A stretch of DNA of 64,000 nt, taken from contig NZ_NKJI01000001.1 in assembly GCF_002277815.1 (NCBI RefSeq), forward strand, positions 613,501-677,500. The letters are read 5' to 3'. Of the stretch, positions 48,586 through 59,153 are shown one piece after another (position 1 is the stretch's first letter; each line of letters begins with the position of its first letter). The notes under the pieces were generated by a model. It did not search any database. It was not told the origin of the DNA and saw only the letters and a list, made by a program, of their open reading frames with translations. The translations under genes and the position numbers were made by a program. Source of the DNA: Pseudomonas sp. ERMR1:02. GTDB taxonomy: Bacteria; Pseudomonadota; Gammaproteobacteria; Pseudomonadales; Pseudomonadaceae.

Positions 48586-50391
48586 ATGCCTGACTACAAG
48601 GCCCCCTTGCGTGATATTCGCTTCGTTCGTGACGAACTGCTCGGCTACGAAGCGCACTATCAGAGCCTTCCGGCTTGCGCAGACGCAACTCCGGACATGG
48701 TTGACGCCATTCTCGAAGAAGGCGCCAAGTTTTGTGAGCAGGTGCTGGCTCCGCTGAACCGCGTGGGCGACCTCGAAGGCTGCACCTGGAGCGAGTCCGG
48801 CGTTAAAACCCCGACTGGCTTCAAAGAGGCCTACAAGCAATTCGTCGAAGGCGGCTGGCCAAGCCTGGCACACGACGTGGAGCACGGCGGTCAAGGCCTG
48901 CCGGAGTCCCTCGGCCTGGCTGTAAGCGAAATGGTCGGCGAAGCCAACTGGTCGTGGGGCATGTACCCAGGCCTGTCCCATGGCGCGATGAACACCATCT
49001 CCGAGCACGGCACGCCTGAGCAGCAAGAGGCTTACCTGACCAAACTGGTTTCCGGTGAATGGACCGGCACCATGTGCCTGACCGAACCTCACTGTGGTAC
49101 CGACCTGGGCATGCTGCGCACCAAGGCCGAACCACAGGCCGACGGCTCCTACAAAGTGTCCGGCACCAAGATCTTCATCTCGGCCGGTGAACACGACATG
49201 GCCGATAACATCGTCCACATCGTGCTGGCCCGCCTGCCGGATGCACCGGCCGGTACCAAAGGCATCTCGCTGTTCATCGTTCCGAAGTTCCTGCCGAACG
49301 CTGATGGTTCGATCGGCGCCCGTAACGCAGTGTCCTGCGGTTCCCTGGAACACAAGATGGGCATCCACGGCAACGCCACCTGCGTGATGAACTTCGACGC
49401 GGCCACCGGTTTCCTGATCGGCCCGGCGAACAAAGGCCTGAACTGCATGTTCACCTTCATGAACACCGCACGTCTGGGTACCGCGTTGCAAGGCCTCGCC
49501 CACGCTGAAATCGGCTTCCAGGGTGGTCTGAAATACGCTCGTGATCGCCTGCAAATGCGCTCGCTGACTGGCCCGAAAGCACCGGAAAAAGCCGCTGACC
49601 CAATCATCGTGCACCCTGACGTACGCCGCATGCTGTTGACCATGAAGGCGTTCGCCGAAGGCAACCGTGCGATGGTTTACTTCACCGCCAAGCAGGTCGA
49701 CATCGTCAAGTACGGCGTGGATGAAGAAGAGAAGAAGAAAGCCGACGCACTGCTGGCTTTCATGACGCCAATCGCTAAAGCCTTTATGACCGAAGTCGGT
49801 TTCGAATCGGCTAACCACGGCGTGCAGATCTACGGCGGCCACGGCTTCATCGCCGAGTGGGGCATGGAGCAGAACGTTCGCGACAGCCGCATTTCCATGC
49901 TGTACGAAGGCACCACTGGCATCCAGGCACTCGACCTGCTGGGCCGTAAAGTGTTGATGACTCAAGGCGAGGCTCTGAAAGGCTTCACCAAGATCGTGCA
50001 CAAGTTCTGCCAGACCAACGAAGGCAACGAAGCGGTCAAAGAGTTCGTCGCACCGCTGGCTGCTCTGAACAAGGAATGGGGCGAGCTGACCATGAAGGTC
50101 GGTATGGCCGCCATGAAGGATCGCGAAGAAGTGGGCGCGGCCTCGGTGGACTACCTGATGTATTCCGGTTACGCCTGCCTGGCCTACTTCTGGGCCGACA
50201 TGGCGCGCCTGGCGGCCGAAAAACTGGCTGCTGGCACTTCCGACCAGGCGTTCTACACCGCCAAGCTGCAGACTGCGCGCTTCTACTTCCAGCGCATACT
50301 GCCGCGTACCCGCACTCACGTTGTAACCATGCTGTCGGGAGCCAACAACCTGATGGACATGAAAGAAGAAGACTTCGCACTGGGTTACTAA
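48586..50391 (+). CDS. fadE1: Acyl-CoA dehydrogenase, FadE1-like
   Basis: A 601-residue flavoenzyme for the first step of fatty-acid beta-oxidation, with the extra C-terminal domain of the large bacterial class. It shows [14 protein letters not shown] (flavin contact), the [14 protein letters not shown] region, and the probable catalytic base Glu in [14 protein letters not shown]. It is a paralogue of the genes at 57035 and 59154. The position after the bio operon matches P. aeruginosa PA0506 (FadE1), a comparison from memory. A strong terminator follows. Confidence 0.9.
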   Translation: MPDYKAPLRDIRFVRDELLGYEAHYQSLPACADATPDMVDAILEEGAKFCEQVLAPLNRVGDLEGCTWSESGVKTPTGFKEAYKQFVEGGWPSLAHDVEHGGQGLPESLGLAVSEMVGEANWSWGMYPGLSHGAMNTISEHGTPEQQEAYLTKLVSGEWTGTMCLTEPHCGTDLGMLRTKAEPQADGSYKVSGTKIFISAGEHDMADNIVHIVLARLPDAPAGTKGISLFIVPKFLPNADGSIGARNAVSCGSLEHKMGIHGNATCVMNFDAATGFLIGPANKGLNCMFTFMNTARLGTALQGLAHAEIGFQGGLKYARDRLQMRSLTGPKAPEKAADPIIVHPDVRRMLLTMKAFAEGNRAMVYFTAKQVDIVKYGVDEEEKKKADALLAFMTPIAKAFMTEVGFESANHGVQIYGGHGFIAEWGMEQNVRDSRISMLYEGTTGIQALDLLGRKVLMTQGEALKGFTKIVHKFCQTNEGNEAVKEFVAPLAALNKEWGELTMKVGMAAMKDREEVGAASVDYLMYSGYACLAYFWADMARLAAEKLAAGTSDQAFYTAKLQTARFYFQRILPRTRTHVVTMLSGANNLMDMKEEDFALGY

Positions 50392-50408
50392 GCCTTAATA
50401 CAGTCCTT

Positions 50409-50448
50409 AAAAAAACCGCCGCTCCCTCGGGAGCGGCGGTTTTTTTTT
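50409..50448. terminator. Bidirectional rho-independent terminator
   Basis: ACCGCCGCTCCC / GGGAGCGGCGGT stem with a two-base TC centre, flanked by A7 and T9 tracts. It serves fadE1 and the convergent unknown gene ending at 50470. Confidence 0.95.
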
Positions 50449-50469
50449 GCTCGGTCGTCAGACCCATGA

Positions 50470-52220
50470 TCACCATGGCGTTGGGGCTAAAGGACCGACA
50501 CCGCCTGGAGAATTCGCGCCCTCTCCGTTACGTATGAATGGCAGGTGCCAGAAATCGTTCGGTACAACGGGATCGCCAGGCTTGACGCCTTCCGGAAAGA
50601 TGAACTCAAACACGGGCGCCACGTACTGTCCAGCGACCAATCCATTGGCTACCGTCAGCCTGCTGGCGTTCTGGATGCAACTGTCTACGACGGTTTGTGA
50701 GGCCGTTTGCTGTGGAACACACAGTGAGCGCGCAACTACACGCAAGGTTCGGGTCGGCTGACTGAGAAGGCCAGTGGGTGCCTTGGTCGCCCGTATCCTG
50801 GCGCGTTGTGGCTGAGGTCCGACGTTCTGCGTGGTAATACCGCCCGAGGCGCCCAGGCAACTTGCCGCAAGACCCAGGGCAGGGTCGCATTCACCAGTCA
50901 TCTCAAAGGGTGTAACCCAGCGATTGGTTTGTACGCCTGTCGACGGATTGACATCTATCAGATAAATGTCGACCGGGGTCTTTATATCGGTTGTCGAGGC
51001 TTCAAGAACCAGCCGGTCCTGCGTTTCCTGAGCTACACCGTTGATGGCTGTTGCCGCTGGGTCCGCAGTGCCGATACCGAACTCCCCGATAGACAGGTAG
51101 CTGGGCTGGGTACCGGGCTGAGTGTAGATGCCGACGTTGGCTTCAATCGTATGCGCAGAGATGAAGTCCGGAGCTCCGGATGTGGTTGATTTGAACAGTG
51201 TGCCGGAATAGCTGATGAAGTCGCCCACCTCGAACGGTGCCTGTTGCGTCGGGTCTGGGTCCGTTGCAGTGCGCGAAGCATCGCTGAATCTCTTCATGAC
51301 GTATTGGCTGCAATAGGTCTGGCCCGTCACCGGAGGGGAAAGCTCTCCACTGACAGGAGGAGTTACGCCAGCCTGGCTGAAATTACGGCAGTTATTGGTC
51401 GTTGTCGGGGTGACCACTTTCGGGCGGTTTTTCTGTGGGCAGAGTGCGTCTTCCCCGGAAATGCTGCGCGGCACGCACATCGGGTAGCCGGTGGCGGCGT
51501 GGATAGTCGGGTTCGCATCATCGACGGAGAAGCGTGGGTCGGGGCTTTGGGCGCGGCCAAAACGTCCATTCGGGTCGTTGATCTGGATGATCGTCGGTTG
51601 CGACGGGTTGCCACTGTCAACTTCGAGGTTGCCATTGGTGAAGTCGATCCGGGTGATGACCCCACTACCAGCGTTCGCTGCTTGCTGGGAGACAAAAATC
51701 AGCCCGGCTATTTGCTTGTTGGAGACAGTATTACCTACCACGTGGATCTCGAACGAGGGATATGAAGTCGGTCCCTTGTTGAGTGCCAGCGATCCGCCCT
51801 TGACGAATTCTGCCCAGGTCAGGGTGTTGGCCGGCATCTGCATAATCGTATTGCAAGGGACGGTAATGGTAACGCCGTTCAGTTGGACAGTACCCCCAAA
51901 CGCCCAGGATCAGTGGTGCCAGGGCAATTAACATTAGTGGGATCCAGCGTCATGTTCTGGATAAAACCTGTAACGTCAAAGCCATGAATTGCAGTGGGGT
52001 TTGCGAAAACCGGATCAGGCAGCGTGGGTGTCGTGAATGGCGAGGGCGCGCCCTTGACGGGTTTCGCCGTACCCCCTTTAGCAAAGGCATCACCTCCCCC
52101 AGCAACGGTCAGTGCGACAGCGACGACACTGGCGAGCAGCGCGTAGCGACCGAAAATACCATTTAAGGGCTTGGGGAGCGGTGGTGTCGCGAGCGCTCTT
52201 TCGTGTACGAATAAGCTCAT
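50470..52220 (-). pseudogene. Exported protein of unknown function, one-base frameshift as read
   Basis: The 5' frame begins at ATG 52220 (GGAGAG upstream), with a long positively charged leader and hydrophobic stretch (ALLASVVAVALTVAGGGDAFA), then a Pro/Thr-rich part. Restoring one G in the five-base run at 51893-51897 gives GRLGGTVQLNGVTITVPCNT and joins it to the second frame, 583 residues in all. The rest is beta-rich with several cysteines. I recognise no family. The pairing with a divergent di-heme peroxidase-like gene suggests a shared periplasmic or extracellular oxidation role, but this is only context. Confidence 0.75.
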
Positions 52221-53362
52221 GGTTCTCTCCAATATATTGCAGGACCTGTTGCCGGCCAATCGATTCACGGATCTGCTGCTGCGCTGAATCCTGCGCAAGA
52301 AAAGCGCAAAGCTGTGAGTGTCGAAGGGGCTCGATCCAACGGGATAAGTGCCTGTGTACGGTCGACACTTACCGTTCGGATGCTTTCATCCTGCATTGCG
52401 TCGGCCGGTTACGGACGCAATCGCTATAGACATTTCCTTGAGCCTGAGGCCTGCAAAGCAGTTGGCGTGCCTGAATGGAATAATTAGTCACAAATAGTCG
52501 CCGGCGCACTAGAACTGCGGGCTGCGCAGTCAGGGAGGATATTGCGCACAACACTGCCGAATTGATATTCACCAATATAGGGGGGATATATACCCATGTT
52601 CGGGAACCTGCGGAGTTGAAGTTGTGGTGCTCGCTGGGTGCGCTCAGTCATAAGTACTAATTGAGAAGTATTGTCTATATCTACGCCAGGTGGGAGAGGC
52701 GTTACAAGAAAAATATACTGAGGTGTTAGTTGTAAAAATTGATTGTGTTTCGATATGAAAATAAACATAGCTTGCGCGGTGCAACTTGCGCACGAGTGGA
52801 GTATCTGTATTTGATTTCTGTTTCTCCCTTGCACAAAGTTAGATTGGTAGGCGGTCTCTTAGATGTCCGCTTACCCTGTGTTGTATGAGTTAGCAATTAC
52901 TCTGCCAGTTTATTTATAAACGCCGGTTGGTGCGCTAGGCCCTTTAAATATTGGCCTTTGCGATGTACTGATGAACGCCCTGTATGTGTTGTTGGGGAAT
53001 GTTCCCCGATAGTGGGGGAAACTACACCGGAATTGAGGGGTAAGTGAAATTACTGTTGAGGCTGATTGCCCAGCATTCTCGTTCGGCAATTTTTAACTGG
53101 GGCAGAATTAAAAAATATTGAAATTTGGCTGTTGAAATTTTTTGTTACGGCTAGAGTAGGTTAAGCACCCCTCGGAGGTGCGACATAACAATAATTAATC
53201 AAGCCTGAGCCAAGAGAGTACTTTGCCTGTTATGCCTTGCTGTGCCAGGCCAACTTGTGTTGGTGTTATTACGGGTGCGAGCATTAGGTTTCATGGCGAT
53301 GAGTTCATCTCGCAACAGGAGAATCACGGAGCCTGGCTACTCCGTACTGGGAGAATGTCATC
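52221..53362. other. Long AT-rich divergent intergenic region
   Basis: 1142 bases with no convincing gene between the unknown exported protein and the di-heme protein. The middle (about 52600-53200) is much richer in A and T than its surroundings. A dyad GGGGAATGTTCCCC lies at 52994-53007, followed by GGGGGAA at 53014-53020, giving three related half-sites. It probably holds both promoters and an operator. Short frames inside have no coding features. Confidence 0.6.
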
Positions 53363-55503
53363 ATGGATAAGTACTTGAGCATCTTTCGAACCACTCGTAA
53401 GTCCCATGCGATGGCGGGCGCTCTGCTTGCCATCGGTCTGCCGGTCGTGAATGCCTGGGCTGCTGACCCGGTAGTGGTCAATCCGGTAGTGCCAGACGTG
53501 CCCTCACTGCAATCGCTGCGCGGTATGACGCCACCCGACCCGTCGGGCACCGAAGGCGGGCGCAAAGTCGATCTGATGACGGACTACGTGCTCAACCGCT
53601 CGGCAGCGGTTCTGCTGGGCAAAGCGCTGTTCTGGGACATGGATGTCGGCAGCGATGGTTCTACTGCTTGCGCCTCCTGCCACTTCCACGCGGGCGCCGA
53701 TCATCGGACTACCAATCAGATCAACCCCGGCCTGGCGAATACCAACGCGAACGTCTCGTCGATCTTCAACAAACCGTTTGCCGCCTCCAACATTCCGGGG
53801 GACGTGTCGAGCTACACTACCAAATCCGGTGGCAAGGGCGGGCCCAACTATCTGCTGAAGAAAAACGATTTTCCGACCCATGTATTGGCCGATCCAATGG
53901 ATCGCAACTCGGCGATTCTCTATTCGACCGACGACGTGATCGGTTCACAAGGCGTATTCGACGCCAACTTCGTCAAGCCTCAACAGACTCGTTTCGATAA
54001 ATGCATCCAGCAACCGGACGGCATCTTCCAGGTAGGCGGCATCAATGTTCGCCGCAGCACCGGGCGTAACGCGCCGACGGTGATCAACGCTGCGTTCAAC
54101 GTGCGCAACTTCTGGGATGGTCGGGCCAACAATGTGTTCAACGGCTTCTCGCCCTTCGGCAATCGCGACCCCGATGCCGGATCTACGTGACCAAGGACGC
54201 CAGCGGCGTGGCGCTCAAAGTACGACTGGCGCTTAAAGATGCTTCCGCCGCCTCGCAATCGGTAGGGCCTCCAGGCAGCCCGGTGGAAATGTCCTGCGGC
54301 GGTCGTACCTTCGCTGACATTGGCCGGCGCATGCTCGACTCCCTGATGCTCAGGCAGCAGCGGATCTCCTCAACCGATTCAGTACTGGCATCAGTGTCCG
54401 GCGCCCGTCGGCCGACGTACCGCGAGCTGGTTAAGGCTGCGTTCCAGCCACGCCTGTGGAACGCCACGCAGCAGGTTTCCTTGGGCGGCGCGCCGTACAC
54501 CCAGATGGAAGCGAACTTCCCGTTGTTCTTCGGGTTGGCGATCCAGATGTATGAGTCCACGCTGATCTCGGACCGGGCACCATTGGATGCCTATTTGCAG
54601 GGCGATCACACGGCTATGAACGACCAGCAGGTCCAGGGCATGAACCTGTTCCTGGGTAAGGGCAAGTGCATCAGTTGCCACGGTGGCGCGGAATTGACCA
54701 ACGCCGGCAGCCGTTTACTGTTCCAGCCTCGGGAACGTATCGAGCGCATGGTCATGGCAGATGGCCTGACCACGTTGTATGACAACGGCTTCTACAACAC
54801 CGGGGTGCGTCCGGCCTCGGAAGACTTGGCGGTCGGTGGGTCGGATGCCTGGGGCAACCCATTGTCTTTCACCCGCGAGTACAACACCGTACTGAAGGGT
54901 GGCTCGATCCCTGACCCGCTGGATGTCGATGTGTGCACCTTCGAAGCGCGTTTGAGTCCGGCGATTCCTTGTGACCCAACGCTCAAACCCAATGTCGGTT
55001 TCCGCGACTCTGTCGATGGCGCCTTCAAGACTCCGACGTTGCGCAACATTGCGCTGACCGGGCCCTACTTCCACAACGGCAGCCGCGCGACGCTGCAGCA
55101 GGTCATGGAATTCTACAACCGTGGCGGCGACCGGCGTGGCGAAGATGCGAGTAACACCAGCGGATTCGACCACCCGGCGGTCAATCAGCACAACGCCTCA
55201 AATCTTGATCCGGACATGACCCGACTGAACCTCACCCCGGATGAAGTGGATGCACTGGTCAAGTTCATGGAAGTCGGGTTGACCGACCCTCGGGTCGCAT
55301 GGGAACGGGCACCGTTTGATCATCCATCACTGATACTCCCACAGGGCGAAAAGGGTGACGAAAACGCCGTTGTACAAAAAGCGGCCGGTCCGAATGTCAC
55401 CACCCGCCAGGCGCTGGACGCCAATATCTTGCTTCAACCGGTCGGTGCCGAAGGACGCACTGCTCTACAAGGGCCGCTGCAACCGTTCAACAACGACCTC
55501 TAA
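53363..55503 (+). pseudogene. Di-heme cytochrome c peroxidase/MauG-family protein, one-base frameshift as read
   Basis: An exported c-type cytochrome with a signal peptide (AMAGALLAIGLPVVNAWA) and two haem-attachment motifs: CASCH at residues 103-107 and CISCH near base 54670. [22 protein letters not shown] is typical of the CcpA/MauG superfamily. The first frame ends with DPDAG at 54180. Restoring one base there gives [14 protein letters not shown] and a 713-residue protein, larger than standard CcpA (about 330), with inserts. The substrate is unknown: hydrogen peroxide reduction or protein/metal oxidation are both possible. GGGAG precedes ATG 53363. Confidence 0.85.
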
Positions 55504-55517
55504 CATTACTCCCCTTG

Positions 55518-55550
55518 CGTCACTGGCGACTCTGATGGTCGCCAGTGACG
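55518..55550 (+). terminator. Stem-loop after the di-heme gene
   Basis: Perfect 13-bp stem CGTCACTGGCGAC / GTCGCCAGTGACG with a seven-base loop, followed by ATCTTTTAC, 14 bases after the stop. Confidence 0.75.
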
Positions 55551-55619
55551 ATCTTTTACAAATACCTCAGTATTTTCACTCAGCAAATCCGGATTTCTGC
55601 CGTTAAAGTGCTGGGCACA

Positions 55620-56948
55620 ATGCCATCAATCGCTTTGACGGTCGGAGCTTTACCCTTGCCGCGTTCTTCCGCTGTACGTTTCAGTCATTTCCTGCCGTCA
55701 TTACTGCTGTTGCTGGCGGGGCTCGCGGCTGCGTACGTCAAGGATCTGAACGTGTTCTTCACGTCACTGTTCAACGTGCTACCTACCCTGGTGCTGTTGC
55801 TCGGTGGTGCTTACTGCGCGGTTTACCGACGTCAACGTGAGCTGTTTCTGATGGTCACGGTGTACATCGCCTACTTCCTGCTCGACACCCAGACCGACTA
55901 TTACCGCGACAACGGCAAGGTTCGCGAAGACGCCGCGGTGGTCTTTCATTTGTGCTGCCTGCTGCTGCCGCTGCTGTTTGGTGTGTTCGCCGCATGGCAG
56001 GAGCGAACACATCTGTTCCAGGACATGGTGGCGCGTTTCGCGGTGTTGCTGGCGGTGGGCAGCGTGGCGTTGGGGCTGGAGCAAAGTTACCCGCAGGCGT
56101 TGCTGATGTGGTTGTCGGAGATTCGCTGGCCGGCCTTGCACGGCGCCTGGATGAGCCTGATCCAGTTGTCGTATCCGGTGTTCATCGCATCATTCCTGCT
56201 GTTGGCCGGGCAGTATTGGCGCAACCCGAGACCGCTCCACGCTGCGCAACTGGTGGGCTTGCTCGGGCTGTTCTGGATGCTGCCGAAAACCTTCATTCTG
56301 CCGTTCACCCTGAACATCATGTGTAGTCAGGTGATGTTGATGATCGCTGCCGCCGTTGCTCATGAGGCCTATCAAATGGCCTTTCGTGACGAGCTGACGG
56401 GGCTGCCGGGGCGCCGCGCCCTGAACGAACGTATGCAGCGCCTGGGGCGTAACTATGTGCTGGCGATGAGCGACGTCGACCACTTCAAGAAATTCAACGA
56501 CACCCACGGCCACGATGTCGGTGACCAGGTGTTGCGACTGGTCGCCAGCAAACTGTCGAAAATCGGAGGCGGCGGTAAGGCGTATCGCTACGGCGGTGAG
56601 GAATTCGCCCTGGTGTTTGCAGGCAAGACCCTCGAAGAGTGCTTGCCGCATCTCGAAGTAATCCGCGAATCCATCGCCACCTACAACATTCATCTACGCA
56701 ATCAGGACAGCCGTCCGCAGGATGATAGTCAGGGGCGTCAGCGCCGCTCCGGTTCCGCCGCTTCGAGCGTGTCGGTCACTGTCAGCATCGGCGTCGCCGA
56801 GCGGGTGGAGCAACGCACCCCCGAGGAAGTGCTCAAGTCCGCTGACCAGGCGCTCTATAGCGCCAAGGGCGCCGGGCGTAACTGCGTGGTGGCATTCGGG
56901 CAGAACCGCCGCGGGGCCGTGCGCATGGACGCCGCTGCGGTTGGGTGA
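55620..56948 (+). CDS. Membrane-bound diguanylate cyclase (GGDEF domain)
   Basis: A 442-residue protein: about seven N-terminal membrane helices (residues 15-260), then a GGDEF domain with MSDVDHFKKFNDTHGHDVGD and the active-site motif GGEEF in YRYGGEEFALVF. It should make cyclic di-GMP. No RxxD inhibitory site is visible five residues before GGEEF, so product feedback may be absent. A Gln/Arg/Ser-rich insert (about 390-412) interrupts the late part of the domain. The ATG at 55620 has a weak ribosome site; the frame upstream lies in the previous gene's terminator. Confidence 0.9.
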   Translation: MPSIALTVGALPLPRSSAVRFSHFLPSLLLLLAGLAAAYVKDLNVFFTSLFNVLPTLVLLLGGAYCAVYRRQRELFLMVTVYIAYFLLDTQTDYYRDNGKVREDAAVVFHLCCLLLPLLFGVFAAWQERTHLFQDMVARFAVLLAVGSVALGLEQSYPQALLMWLSEIRWPALHGAWMSLIQLSYPVFIASFLLLAGQYWRNPRPLHAAQLVGLLGLFWMLPKTFILPFTLNIMCSQVMLMIAAAVAHEAYQMAFRDELTGLPGRRALNERMQRLGRNYVLAMSDVDHFKKFNDTHGHDVGDQVLRLVASKLSKIGGGGKAYRYGGEEFALVFAGKTLEECLPHLEVIRESIATYNIHLRNQDSRPQDDSQGRQRRSGSAASSVSVTVSIGVAERVEQRTPEEVLKSADQALYSAKGAGRNCVVAFGQNRRGAVRMDAAAVG

Positions 56949-57034
56949 TGATGGCGCATTCAGCGTATATACAGTGATTGTGAGGCGTGATTGCCAGCAG
57001 TAGGTTGAAGAAATCTGCCGCCGGAGAAATGACC

Positions 57035-58830
57035 ATGCCCGAGTACAAAGCACCCCTGCGCGACATGCGCTTTTTGATCGACCACGTCTTCGATTTCACA
57101 GCAACTACGCGGCGCTGGGTGCTGCGGACGCCAGCCCGGACATGATCAGTGCGATCCTCGAGGAAGGCGCAAAATTCTGTGAGAACGTCCTGTCGCCACT
57201 CAATCGCAGCGGCGACGAAGAGGGCTGCCATTTCGACAATGGCGTGGTGACAACACCTGCAGGCTTCAAGCAGGCTTTCGCACAATATGTGGAAGGCGGC
57301 TGGCATGGCCTGGCGGCGGATCCGGCTTACGGTGGCCAGGGTCTGCCCAGCTCTTTGGGGCTGGTCATCAGCGAAATGGTAGCTTCAAGCAACACATCGT
57401 GGGGCATGTACCCCGGCCTGACCCACGGCGCCATGTCGGCGATCCACGCCCATGGCACCGAAGACCAGAAACAGACCTACCTGAGCAAGCTCACCGCCGG
57501 CCAATGGACCGGCACCATGTGCCTGACCGAAGCCCATTGCGGCACCGATCTGGGCATCATCAAGACCCGCGCCATACCCCAGGCCGATGGCAGTTATGCG
57601 ATCTCCGGCAGCAAGATTTTCATCTCAGCCGGTGAACACGACATGAGCGACAACATCATTCACCTGGTGCTGGCGAAACTGCCGGATGCACCGGCCGGGA
57701 CCAAAGGCATTTCGCTGTTCATAGTGCCCAAGTTTCTGCCCGATGCCGGGGGCGAAGCAGGCGCGCGCAATGGCGTGTCCTGCGGTTCCATCGAGCACAA
57801 AATGGGCATCAAGGCCTCGGCCACCTGCGTGCTGAACTTCGACGCAGCCAAGGGCTTTTTGATCGGTGAAGCAAACAAGGGCCTCAATTGCATGTTTACC
57901 ATGATGAACCACGCGCGGCTGGGCACCGGCATGCAGGGTTTGTGTCTGGGCGAGGCGAGTTTCCAGGGGGCGATCAAGTACGCCAACGAGCGTTTGCAGA
58001 TGCGCGCGTTGACCGGCCCGAAAGCGCCGGAAAAAGCCGCCGACCCGATCATTGTTCATCCGGATGTACGCCGGATGTTGCTGACCATGAAGGCCTTCAA
58101 CGAAGGCAACCGGGCACTGACCTATTTCACCGCGCAGTTGCTGGATGTCGCCCATCTGAGCTCCGATGAAACGGCGCGTCAGGACGCCGAGGACCTGTTG
58201 GCGTTTCTGACTCCGATCTGCAAAGCCTTCATGACCGAAACCGGCCTGGAAGTGACCAATCACGGCATGCAAGTGTTCGGCGGCCATGGCTTTATTCGTG
58301 AATGGGGTATGGAGCAGTTGGTTCGTGACTGCCGGATTGCACCGATCTATGAAGGCACCAACGGCATTCAGGCACTGGACCTGCTGGGGCGTAAAGTCCT
58401 TGGCAGCCAGGGCAAACTGCTGCGTGGCTTTACCAAAATCGTTCACAAGTTATGCGCGGTTAACGCCGAGCATCCGCAATTGGCCGAGTATGTGGCTCAG
58501 CTCAATGAGCTGAATCAGCAATGGGGTGAATTGACGACCCGGGTTGGCATGGCCGCGATGAAGAATCCGGATGAAGTCGGCGCCGCATCGGTGGATTATC
58601 TGATGTACAGCGGCTACATCATTCTCGGCTATTTGTGGTTGCGAATGGCATTGGTGGCGCAGGCACAGCTTGAGTCAGGCAGCGGTGACGCGGATTTCTG
58701 CCGGGCGAAACTGGCGACCTGCGAGTTTTACTTCAAGCGACTGTTGCCCCGCACTTCCGCGCATCGGGCGGCGATCGAGGCGGGGAGTGATTGTTTGATG
58801 CAGCTGCCGGCGGAGTTGTTTGCGCTCTGA
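57035..58830 (+). pseudogene. Acyl-CoA dehydrogenase, second paralogue, one-base frameshift near the start as read
   Basis: ATG 57035 (GGAG upstream) opens MPEYKAPLRDMRFLIDHVFDF, matching both neighbouring paralogues, then the frame is lost. The rest ([23 protein letters not shown] to LPAELFAL) continues in another frame to 58830. Restoring one C at 57097 gives FDFHSNYAALGAADASPDM and a 598-residue protein. It has TMCLTEAHCGTDLG and IYEGTNGIQALDL with the probable catalytic Glu. As read, the longest intact frame begins at ATG 57142 and lacks 35 residues. It is very similar to fadE1, so recent duplication is likely; it corresponds to P. aeruginosa PA0507 by position. Confidence 0.88.
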
Positions 58831-58839
58831 CGCCTCCCC

Positions 58840-59004
58840 CTGTAGGAGCGAGCTTGCTCGCGATGGTCGTGAACGATAACGCGTAAAACCAGATGCCAAA
58901 CGGCGCCTTCGGGTTTTTCGCGAGCAAGCTCGCTCCTACAGTCGTCGTCGAACGCAAATTGTGTGACCGACAAAAAACTGTAGGAGCGAGGCTTGCCCGC
59001 GAAT
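58840..59004. repeat. Three REPs, CTGTAGGAGCGAG type
   Basis: An inverted pair (58840-58941) and a third copy (58979-59004) between the second and third acyl-CoA dehydrogenase genes. Confidence 0.9.
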
Positions 59005-59153
59005 GCATTCTGAAGGTCACTACGCCAGTGACTAAAAATTACAAATCGGTCATGTGCTGACCCTATGTGTTACAAAAGTTGTTGGGTTACACTCGGACCC
59101 ATCCAAAGCACCATTCCTGTGAATCACCTGTATTAGATCTTGCGAGGTTTGCC

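Noticed and set aside
52221..53362. Sigma-54 promoter in the long divergent region
   Set aside because: I looked for TGGCAC-N5-TTGC on both strands and saw no adequate match.
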